Of a stretch of 29,723 nt of DNA, positions 23,550 to 29,723 are shown in pieces (position 1 is the first letter of the stretch; each line of letters starts with the position of its first letter). The position numbers and the translations under genes were made by a program. Origin of the DNA: CAYFLR01 sp964343805 (lineage in GTDB: Bacteria > Bdellovibrionota_B > Oligoflexia > CAYFLR01); contig CAYFLR010000072.1 in NCBI GenBank assembly GCA_964343805.1, positions 1 through 29,723 of the forward strand, given 5' to 3'. Under the pieces are notes generated by a model. That model was not told where the DNA came from and searched no databases. It was given only the letters and a program-made list of their open reading frames with translations.

Positions 23550-24412
23550 CTGTTCAAGGTATTTCCCTTTGCGATCAAGGTACCAACTTTTAAACAGAGT
23601 TTCAGCACTGACAGAGAGGACATCTTCAGAGCCGCATTTTGGGCTAATTTGCGAACGGAGTCTTTTCCATAAGTTGAAGCAATGTAGCGGTGAATGTCGT
23701 ACCCTTGATTATAGACCAGTTCGGCTCTTAATTTGCTTTTGTCAACAATAGATGGAAGTTCATCCATCACAAGGTGGTTATCTTCTAATAGAGCCGATCT
23801 TAAAAGCATGTCTCTACTAGAATTCCATGTGGTGAGATCTAGTTCGCTGGACATATATTCAGCTATCCCTTCTGCCCACCAGAGATCTTTGGAGTGATTA
23901 GACCATAAAAGTGAAAAGTCCGATATGAGATCTGTTTCGGCAATTCGGTCTTGCAGCTCCATATCAAAATGAATATCAGGAATATGCTCAGAAAGGTGGC
24001 TCGCCATTTTTAAAGTTATGACATGGGCTAATTCATGAGCAAAAACGTAGAGTATTCCTTGAGAAGGAACCCTTTCTCGCACATCCATTGGTGTACTCCA
24101 CAAGGTAATGTGGCTATGAGAAAAAATGGCAAAAGCATTCGCCTTTTCAATTTCATCTCTTATTACAACGTGTAGAGTGTCTTTGAGCTGAAAATCGAGT
24201 TTGTTCAGCATGGGTTTAAGAATTTTTTCTGCATTTTGGTAGACTAAGCTAGCAGTAAATTCAGTTCCTTGGTGAAAATGAAATGCAAAGTTTTCTGTTT
24301 TGACAGTTTTCCACTCTAAGTAGGAGTGGTTAAAAGCTTTTAGTCCAGTAGGGACCCACAGCCATCCCAATAGGATGATCATGATTAAGAGTGGTGGTAA
24401 GTGTTTTTTCAT
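23483..24412 (-). CDS. peptidase-MA (gluzincin) domain, N-terminal part of split gene
   Basis: Starting at ATG 24412 (TTG 24427 is in frame but has no ribosome site), the protein opens with a signal peptide of about 26 residues (KKHLPPLLIMIILLGWLWV, cleavage near GLKA). The metallopeptidase site is HELAH (His126, Glu127, His130) with the third ligand in WWAEGIAEY (Glu181), the pattern of the peptidase-MA family, although the spacing of 50 residues is long because of an insertion. Up to about KLAQ the sequence is normal; the following ~50 residues (NAALKMSSLSVLKLC...) look out of frame. One extra A in the AAAA run (T-run 23637-23640 on the + strand) would continue the protein as LAQKCGSEDVLSVSAE into the propeller gene. 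The joined protein (21309-24412) would have about 1,035 residues: signal, peptidase, propeller, barrel. Confidence 0.75.
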   Translation of the reverse strand: MKKHLPPLLIMIILLGWLWVPTGLKAFNHSYLEWKTVKTENFAFHFHQGTEFTASLVYQNAEKILKPMLNKLDFQLKDTLHVVIRDEIEKANAFAIFSHSHITLWSTPMDVRERVPSQGILYVFAHELAHVITLKMASHLSEHIPDIHFDMELQDRIAETDLISDFSLLWSNHSKDLWWAEGIAEYMSSELDLTTWNSSRDMLLRSALLEDNHLVMDELPSIVDKSKLRAELVYNQGYDIHRYIASTYGKDSVRKLAQNAALKMSSLSVLKLCLKVGTLIAKGNTLNRWKSCPPLTKVNLYLPPIPIFL

Positions 24413-24432
24413 AGTCTCAACAAACAATAGCG

Positions 24433-25359
24433 TTAGAAACGGTAATCTGTTTTTAATTGGAGCCCATTATGAGCATAGTTTAAGGGAAAAAACTGAGTGG
24501 AGTTTTTTCCAATGAGAGAAAACTCCCCTTGCAATAAAATGGAAAAGGAGGATGTTTGCCCATAAGAAATTCCCGGACTGCTAGTAAATTCAAAGCGATC
24601 GGAGTAGGGGATTTTTATCAGAGTGTCATGCTCTCCTAAACTCTTAGAAGATGCAAATTGATAGACCAGTTTTCCATCTACTAAAAAAGCAAATTGATAT
24701 CCCAGTGGAACTATAATTTGGGCCCTTAAATCGGTCTGGGGGCCAGGGGCAATGTAGTTTAAAAACATAGAATTGTCATCTCTGGGTTCGTAGAGAAGGT
24801 AGTTGGGTAGTGAATAAATAAATCCTGTTTCCACTATAAATTGTAAACGGGACACTCTTATTTCATTGTGCAGAAGAAAGTGATATTGGGTAAAACCCTT
24901 TCCAATAAAAAGATGGGAGTCCAGGTACTTTTTTTCGTAGGTTGTTCCCGAGGGGAGGGTAAATAGTAGGGAGGCACTTAACTGCCAATTCCAGTTTGCA
25001 AGATTAAAAACTGGTAGGGAAAAACCCCACCATCCATCACCGAGACCACCAATGGTCAGGTTATCCGAAGATTCTTGGATTAAGCTTAAATGAGAGTAGG
25101 GTAATTTGACTTGAAAGGTCAGGTAATCGGTTATTCCATGTTTGAGTTGGCCACTCATAGAGTGTTTTTCAAAGTGGGTATCCAATGCGATGAGTTGCTG
25201 ATTGTAGCCATATTCTCGCATAGATTTATAGTAGGAGTAAGAGAGCAGAAAGCTAGATGAACCTTTGGAATGAAGAAAATGGCTTTTCCCCCAAGCTGTT
25301 TGAAGCGGGATGATAAGAAATATTAAGAGGATTAGTCGCAGCAACAAGTCATTCATCAT
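24433..25359 (-). CDS. outer-membrane beta-barrel protein
   Basis: A signal peptide (NDLLLRLILLIFLIIPLQTA, cleavage after AWG near residue 24) is followed by strands of alternating aromatic and polar residues, ending KTDYRF with a terminal Phe. The segment NLTIGGLGDGWWGFSLPV, followed by FTLPSGT, is reminiscent of the Phenol_MetA_deg/transporter-like barrel family, in which a GxGD motif near the second or third strand is common. At 308 residues a 12-14-strand barrel is likely. The function is unknown. The gene lies 18 bases after the TPR gene and 20 bases before the peptidase gene in the same direction, so it is part of the operon. ATG ATG tandem at the start; no strong Shine-Dalgarno sequence. 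Confidence 0.72.
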   Translation of the reverse strand: MMNDLLLRLILLIFLIIPLQTAWGKSHFLHSKGSSSFLLSYSYYKSMREYGYNQQLIALDTHFEKHSMSGQLKHGITDYLTFQVKLPYSHLSLIQESSDNLTIGGLGDGWWGFSLPVFNLANWNWQLSASLLFTLPSGTTYEKKYLDSHLFIGKGFTQYHFLLHNEIRVSRLQFIVETGFIYSLPNYLLYEPRDDNSMFLNYIAPGPQTDLRAQIIVPLGYQFAFLVDGKLVYQFASSKSLGEHDTLIKIPYSDRFEFTSSPGISYGQTSSFSILLQGEFSLIGKNSTQFFPLNYAHNGLQLKTDYRF

Positions 25360-25377
25360 GCAGTTTTTATTTTAAAG

Positions 25378-26730
25378 TTATTGAGGAATATAAACTGGAG
25401 CATTGTTATCTGATCTTAATTCCACAATTCTCTGTTTAATAGCCAGTCGCTTTCTCTCATTAATATCTTGAATATCTAAGCACTTGGTAAGACGCTCTAC
25501 TGCCTTAGTGTTTTGGCCGTAGACTTGGTAAAAGACGCCTAAGTTGGTGCAGGCATCCACATGTTTGGGCTTCATCTGAACACTTTGGAGTAGAAAACGA
25601 TGGGCTTCAACCATGTGTCTTCCTTTAAGGTAACACAGACCTAAACCTTGTACTGATAAAAAGTGATCAGGTACATCTTTTAAGATGGTTTTATAATGAT
25701 CAATGCAAGACTCCACGTTGCCTTTTTTACGATAGATAGTAGCTAAATGATAATGGGCAAAGATATTACCCGGCTCTTTGGTAAGGAGTTTTTCAAAGAC
25801 CACTGCTGACTCTTCTAGCTTTCCCATTTTCTTGAGACGGTACCCTCGCACTTCAGCATTGTTTGCACCGGTGGGTGCTAGAGTGAGGGCTTTTCTCCGG
25901 TAGTCGTTAGATGCTTTAAACTTGCCCATGCCACGAAGTAAATCTGCCATTACGATATAAAGTTCACGGCTATTTCGGTTAAAGACAATTCCCTGCCTTA
26001 AAAGTTCGTAGGTATGATGTCGATAGCGTCCAGTTTGATTTACGATATTGGTCAGCGTCACATAAGAAGGAATATGGTGTGGATGGGTGTTTAAAACATC
26101 TGCCAGAGTTCGGTAGGCTCTTTCAACTCTTCCTTGTAAACTATATGTGAGTGCTAACTCGTTATGGCAAGCCATTGATTCATACGAAAGATAGATACAA
26201 TGGTCGAAAGATTTAATGGCTTCGGGAAGCTTTTCTTCCATTCTATTAATAATACCTAGTTGGTAATGAGGCTTCCAATCTTTAGGGTAGATTTTAGCTA
26301 AATAATTAAAGATCCGTCTTGCCTCAGGTATATACTGCTGATTGAGTTTGGCCAGCGCAATGGTCATGTTGGCCATTTTATTGGACTCTTGGATCTTTAA
26401 TATTTTTTCGGCTATCACAATGGCTTGATCATTATTCCCATTTAGAAATTCGATATAGGCATAGAAGGAAAGGGTTTTTACATAATTGGGATGAATCTCT
26501 AAAGCCTTTCGTAAAGTGGCTTTAGCTTGACCCGTCCAACCCCTCTTCATGTATTTTAAGGCTTCATCTAACAGTCCTAAAACCTCTGAGGAGGTTTGAA
26601 AGGCGGTAAACTTCTTGTACTGCTTTTGTTTTTTATAATCAAAGGCAGAGCCCCATAAGCTTCCTTGGTAGGCTATGACAGCTACTAAAAGGATTCTTAG
26701 GATTTGAGGAAGTGATTGTTTTGATTTCAT
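25378..26730 (-). CDS. exported tetratricopeptide repeat (TPR) protein
   Basis: After a basic N-terminus and hydrophobic segment (PQILRILLVAVIAYQGSLWG, likely signal peptide), about eleven TPR units run from residue 45 to the end, each with the usual small residues at positions 8 and 20 and Pro at 32 (for example AKATLRKALEIHPNY, LPEAIKSFDHC, AHYHLATIYRKKGNVESC). TPR proteins are protein-interaction scaffolds. Export and the operon place this one in the periplasm with envelope barrels and a peptidase. ATG at 26730 is chosen because GAGGTGG lies six bases upstream and starts the signal peptide cleanly. An upstream ATG at 26745 overlaps the pseudouridine synthase stop and adds only MRWQI. Confidence 0.85.
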   Translation of the reverse strand: MKSKQSLPQILRILLVAVIAYQGSLWGSAFDYKKQKQYKKFTAFQTSSEVLGLLDEALKYMKRGWTGQAKATLRKALEIHPNYVKTLSFYAYIEFLNGNNDQAIVIAEKILKIQESNKMANMTIALAKLNQQYIPEARRIFNYLAKIYPKDWKPHYQLGIINRMEEKLPEAIKSFDHCIYLSYESMACHNELALTYSLQGRVERAYRTLADVLNTHPHHIPSYVTLTNIVNQTGRYRHHTYELLRQGIVFNRNSRELYIVMADLLRGMGKFKASNDYRRKALTLAPTGANNAEVRGYRLKKMGKLEESAVVFEKLLTKEPGNIFAHYHLATIYRKKGNVESCIDHYKTILKDVPDHFLSVQGLGLCYLKGRHMVEAHRFLLQSVQMKPKHVDACTNLGVFYQVYGQNTKAVERLTKCLDIQDINERKRLAIKQRIVELRSDNNAPVYIPQ

Positions 26731-26741
26731 AATTTGCCACC

Positions 26742-27689
26742 TCAAATGAGTTTAACTTTTTCCCAATACTCCTCTAAATCCGCAGGGAGATGAGAGGTAA
26801 TGGTTAGATTCTTTTTAGTTATTGGATGCATAAAGGTTATTCGATGAGCATGGAGTGCAAGCCGTGGAGCTTGTAGGTAGTCCAACGAACCTTTAACCTG
26901 ACAATAAAGTGTATCTCCAACAATAGGAGACTGGTTGTATTCTAAATGTAAACGTATCTGATTGGTGCGACCGGTTTTGGGAAATACCTTCAATAAACTA
27001 TAGCGCCCATGCTGCTCTGCTACTTCAAATAAAGTTAAGCTGGGGGCTCCTTCTGGAATAATATCCATACGCTTTCTGAGCTGCTGGGTGGGTATTTGAC
27101 CAATGGGTTGATTTACTTCAAAAAGCGGACTTGAAATAGGGCCATAGGTAATTGCTAAATATTCCTTTGCTACTTTACGTTCTTTAAACTGTCTTCGAAG
27201 AGATTCCTTAACAGCGCTATCTTTAGCGCAAACTAAAATTCCGCTGGTTTCTCGATCAATTCGGTGGATTGGATCATGTTTTATGTTGTCTTTTGCTAAT
27301 AAATGAGTCAGAGTATTTCGATAGTATTTACCTGCAGGATGAATCGGGAGATTCGAAGGTTTAAAAACGACTAATAGATACTCATCCTGGTAGAGTATTT
27401 CATATTGAGTGTTTACAGGCGGTTCATCGGCTTCGGTTTGATAATACCAGAGCTGATCTGTTGATCTTAGTTGATGAGAGGGCCTAATGGTCCGTCCATC
27501 AACCAGGACTTTTCCTGCTTTGATCTTTTTTTTCCACTCAGATCGACTGAGGAAACTAAAGTGAGAAGAAAGGTACTGGTCCACTCTTAAAGGAAAGCAG
27601 TGGGCTATGCCATGAGGTGGTTTAAGTGGTCTGAAAGCGGATGGGATGGTGATCCCATTGCTATTTTTTGCAGGAACTGGCTGATACAT
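26742..27689 (-). CDS. RluD-type pseudouridine synthase
   Basis: The enzyme isomerises specific uridines to pseudouridine in rRNA (or tRNA). It has an S4 RNA-binding domain (about 34-82: RVDQYLSSHFSFLSRSEWKK) and the RluA-family catalytic domain with HRIDRETSG (142-150, catalytic Asp145), KEYLAITYG and RTNQIRLHLEYNQSPIVGD. Length (315) is normal for RluC/RluD proteins. The modified position cannot be assigned, so no gene symbol is given. It is the first gene of the leftward operon; downstream genes are envelope proteins, so the grouping is probably one of transcription more than of function. The ribosome binding site before 27689 is weak, and the S4 domain begins only at about residue 34, so a later start cannot be excluded. 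Confidence 0.9.
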   Translation of the reverse strand: MYQPVPAKNSNGITIPSAFRPLKPPHGIAHCFPLRVDQYLSSHFSFLSRSEWKKKIKAGKVLVDGRTIRPSHQLRSTDQLWYYQTEADEPPVNTQYEILYQDEYLLVVFKPSNLPIHPAGKYYRNTLTHLLAKDNIKHDPIHRIDRETSGILVCAKDSAVKESLRRQFKERKVAKEYLAITYGPISSPLFEVNQPIGQIPTQQLRKRMDIIPEGAPSLTLFEVAEQHGRYSLLKVFPKTGRTNQIRLHLEYNQSPIVGDTLYCQVKGSLDYLQAPRLALHAHRITFMHPITKKNLTITSHLPADLEEYWEKVKLI

Positions 27690-27814
27690 TTTAGTTGTTC
27701 TTTTCTCGGGAAATTCTTATTATCATTAAAGTATACTACGATACTACCATAGTGTATCATATTGGTAATTAGCGTAGCAAGGATCAAAATTAAGGGAGTG
27801 AGACGAGGGCTGAT

Positions 27815-28387
27815 GTGAGGGGTGCTGATTTCCGTAGAATGAAAGAGATTTTGTTAATTGCTTTCCTGTTAATCAATATTGGTAATTCTGGCTGTACATA
27901 CACTTACACCAATTCGAGGCCTTTTTTATTTGCAAACATTCACACTGTGGCCGTACCTCACTTTATTAATACTACTCTAGAACCGAGAATTGAGGCCTAT
28001 TGCACTTATGCCTTTCGTAAATCTCTTTCAGAAAGTTCAAAATTAAAGATAACTGATGAGCAAAGTGCTGATGCTGTGATTATAGGTGAGGTGAGTGGTT
28101 TTGCCGAAGGGGTTAACTCTCGGTCCATGACAGAATCCAAATTTCTTTTAAATAAGGCGCCAGATGTTCCTATCCAGGAAGTTATCCGTTTTTCAGTGAC
28201 CTTAAAGGTTTTTGACCGCTCCAATGGTCGTCAAATCTATCAAACTACTGTTGCAGATGGTGGCGGGGGAGCATATAATGCTAATACTTCGAGTGTAGAT
28301 TATTTTCGCAATCGATTGGGGGCCATTAGTGGTCTTTGTAATAAGTTGGGTGGCCTGTTTGCCAGTCGCTTTACATCGAGTTTCTAG
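27815..28387 (+). CDS. LptE-like outer-membrane lipoprotein
   Basis: A 190-residue protein with a lipoprotein signal (MKEILLIAFLLINIGNSGC, lipidated Cys 27 from the GTG) and then SRPFLFANIHTVAVPHFINTTLEPRIEAYCTYAFRKSL in parts, followed by a strand-rich region with IRFSVTLKVFDRSNGRQIYQT. This pattern (conserved VAVP.F.N.T.EPR.E, then residues like SVTLKV.D...G) is that of LptE/LPS-assembly lipoproteins, which plug the LptD barrel and help deliver LPS to the outer leaflet. GTG at 27815 has GAGGG five bases upstream. An ATG at 27839 starts exactly at the signal peptide but has no good ribosome site. The next gene follows after 17 bases. Confidence 0.7.
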   Translation: MRGADFRRMKEILLIAFLLINIGNSGCTYTYTNSRPFLFANIHTVAVPHFINTTLEPRIEAYCTYAFRKSLSESSKLKITDEQSADAVIIGEVSGFAEGVNSRSMTESKFLLNKAPDVPIQEVIRFSVTLKVFDRSNGRQIYQTTVADGGGGAYNANTSSVDYFRNRLGAISGLCNKLGGLFASRFTSSF

Positions 28388-28404
28388 ATTGAGGAGGAGG
28401 GGAT

Positions 28405-28884
28405 ATGAATTTGATTGAGATAGAATGGCTTAAAGCCTTAGCCATGTCTGAACGCCCTGATTATGTCGATGCCTATGTAAAAAAAGATAAACGGATGGCT
28501 ACAGAACTCATTCATAAATCCACTCAACTCTATGCCGATGAATTGCATAAAAAAGCAGAACAGTACTGTGAAACTTTCAATTCATTTCCTAAGGCGGGGC
28601 AATTTCCTATTCGGTTTTATGATCTAGAAAAAGGTAACTACCTACGCTTCATGCTTTTTCGTAAAAACTGCAAGCTTATATTTGATGTGAATACAGGGCA
28701 AGTAGATATTAAGGTAGAGAACAGTGAGGATAAAATGACTACCCATTCGGGTCTAGTTCTGACCAGTGTGGCTTCATTTGGACCATTTGCAGAGGTTATT
28801 TGGACTAGTCAACGAGGTGAACGAACCTGCCCAGAAATTGATTTAAAAATCGCATTTAATGCTTTAATTGAGAACTCTCTTTAA
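28405..28884 (+). CDS. conserved-looking hypothetical protein, operon with LptE-like lipoprotein
   Basis: I do not recognise this protein of 159 residues. It has no signal peptide or membrane helix and is probably cytoplasmic. The N-terminal half is helical and charged (YVDAYVKKDKRMATELIHKS); the C-terminal half is beta-rich (YLRFMLFRKNCKLIFDVNTGQ, VLTSVASFGPFAEVIWTSQ). It contains three Cys with no metal-site spacing. A good GGAGG lies four bases before the ATG. It sits 17 bases after the LptE-like gene and ends two bases from the convergent methyltransferase gene. Confidence 0.7.
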   Translation: MNLIEIEWLKALAMSERPDYVDAYVKKDKRMATELIHKSTQLYADELHKKAEQYCETFNSFPKAGQFPIRFYDLEKGNYLRFMLFRKNCKLIFDVNTGQVDIKVENSEDKMTTHSGLVLTSVASFGPFAEVIWTSQRGERTCPEIDLKIAFNALIENSL

Positions 28885-28886
28885 GA

Positions 28887-29723
28887 TTATAATTCTGGAG
28901 CTAAACTAAAAACTGCCAAGGCGTAGATTGAATTGGTTTGGGGCATAATATCAATCGGCTCCACCACCTGTAATCTATATTTCTTTTCTAGTGAGCTAAT
29001 ATCATTAGATAAGCTCTTAATGTGGGAAGAGAGATATACGATTTTTTGAGGAGGCTGTTCACAAATTTTTTCTATAAACTCTGGACCCAGCCCCTTTTTA
29101 CTTGGAGTGACAATCAAGGTGGAGACCGACTTTTCTTCTTTTATCATCTTATTCCAGTAGATTTGTGGATCCTCTTGAATTGTTTCAGCTACCACAGTTG
29201 GAGTCGGAGTAATGGTTTTTAAGTACTGACTGGAAGAGCTGAAATCCACACCGATAATTGGATACCCTTCACTAGCTAAATGCTGAGTCATAATACCCGA
29301 CTTAGAATAAAGATGTAAAATTGGTTCAGGAGTGCTTTTTTCAAGGAATTCACTCACACGAAGGAAAGTGTATTCTAATTGAGAAGAATTAGGTAATAAA
29401 AGACTGTCCGGATATATGGGATAGGTTTTTTCAAATAGACTTTCTGAAATAAATTCCTTGCCTACAAGGTGTTCATATTCATTGGGCTTCAAAGAACAGT
29501 AAATAGAGCGAATACGAGAGTAGTTGGATCGGAGAGCTTTAGCTAGCTTTTTTAAAGGAGCCTTACTCTGCATCTTTTCAGTGTGGAGAATGAGTAGAAT
29601 CTGACCTTCCGTTTTGTTATTTCTAATAGTAATAGATGAAATAAAGCCATCATTGTTATAGGGGCTTATGAGATCTAAGTGCTCTTTAATGGTCTGAGCA
29701 AAGGTGCGGGCTGCCTGATTAGT
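28887..29723 (-). CDS. TrmA/RlmD-family (uracil-5)-methyltransferase homologue, degenerate active site, 5' end missing
   Basis: The frame is open to the right edge, where it reads TNQAARTFAQTIKEHL, so the Met at 29573 is internal. The order of segments is that of TrmA/RlmD/RlmC: central fold (GFISSITIRNNK), then LLLPNSSQLEYTFLRVSEFL (usually FFQ.N..Q.E.L), SAM motif I as HLYSKSGIMTQHLA, IIGVDFSS, IVTPSKKGLG (usually DPPR.G), IVYLSSHIKSLSND (usually YVSCNP) and DIMPQTNSIYALAVF (usually DMFPQT.HVE). The nucleophilic Cys is Ser (codon TCC at 29025-29027), the general-base Glu is Tyr, and DPPR and the glycines of motif I are altered. It is therefore probably not a normal 5-methyluridine enzyme; it may be an RNA-binding pseudoenzyme. 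The reading frame itself is intact. Confidence 0.75.
   Translation of the reverse strand, partial: TNQAARTFAQTIKEHLDLISPYNNDGFISSITIRNNKTEGQILLILHTEKMQSKAPLKKLAKALRSNYSRIRSIYCSLKPNEYEHLVGKEFISESLFEKTYPIYPDSLLLPNSSQLEYTFLRVSEFLEKSTPEPILHLYSKSGIMTQHLASEGYPIIGVDFSSSSQYLKTITPTPTVVAETIQEDPQIYWNKMIKEEKSVSTLIVTPSKKGLGPEFIEKICEQPPQKIVYLSSHIKSLSNDISSLEKKYRLQVVEPIDIMPQTNSIYALAVFSLAPEL

Noticed and set aside
27736..27765. Repeated ATACTAC and GATAC/GTATC arms before the LptE-like gene
   Set aside because: The direct repeat has only two 7-base copies and the inverted arms are 5 bases, too little to claim an operator in AT-rich DNA.
1..29723. tRNA, rRNA, CRISPR arrays, insertion sequences, prophage or defence genes
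   Set aside because: Looked for and not seen. No transposase, integrase, repeat-spacer array or cloverleaf is apparent on either strand.

Overview
This AT-rich window comes from a Gram-negative (diderm) bacterium. The evidence is an octanoyltransferase, an LptE-like lipoprotein, several lipoprotein signal peptides, three probable outer-membrane beta-barrels and type IV pilus retraction ATPases. The gene mix looks deltaproteobacterial in the broad sense (Bdellovibrionota, Myxococcota or SAR324-like), but I cannot fix the taxon from sequence alone. Two runs of ten Ns (12402-12411 and 18246-18255) mark it as a draft scaffold. Both sit inside genes whose reading frames do not match across the nominal gap. 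Two other genes are broken by what looks like loss of one A from an A-run, so part of the apparent gene decay may be technical.

Left part (1-11,956). The window opens with the 5' end of a secreted protein with alternating glutamines. Next is a ~500-base stretch with no protein gene, which holds a promoter-to-terminator unit on the + strand that looks like an undescribed small RNA. Then come an adenosine-deaminase-family enzyme (-), the KH-domain RNA-binding protein KhpA (+), a large lipoprotein with a gluzincin HExxH site (-), GreA (+), a secreted M14 zinc carboxypeptidase with a frameshifted C-terminal domain (+), a membrane-anchored PDZ protein (-), and a 2-hydroxyacid dehydrogenase in an operon with a beta-barrel protein (-). 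A translationally coupled acyltransferase-lipB pair (+) and a cysteine-rich lipoprotein (-) follow.

Middle part (11,957-18,053). A small secreted protein spans the first assembly gap and ends at a strong terminator. Behind it is a tight three-gene cassette: an AlgI/PatA-type MBOAT O-acyltransferase followed by two different SGNH hydrolases. This looks like an envelope glycan or exopolysaccharide O-acylation system. It converges on a leftward ROK-like kinase/SDR operon; the SDR lacks the usual catalytic Tyr and Lys.

Right part (18,054-29,723). Two PilT-family ATPases (pilT plus a PilU-like partner) point right. A leftward six-gene operon runs toward them: RluD-type pseudouridine synthase, TPR protein, beta-barrel protein, peptidase-MA protein, TolB-like propeller/beta-barrel protein, and a protein whose N-terminus looks like an orphan PilT N-terminal domain, joined by an Ala/Pro linker to a receiver-like domain. 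The peptidase and propeller/barrel reading frames are best read as one ~1,040-residue envelope protein split by a single-base deletion. The window closes with an LptE-like lipoprotein and an unknown protein (+), then the C-terminal part of a TrmA/RlmD-type methyltransferase homologue (-) that has lost its catalytic cysteine and glutamate.
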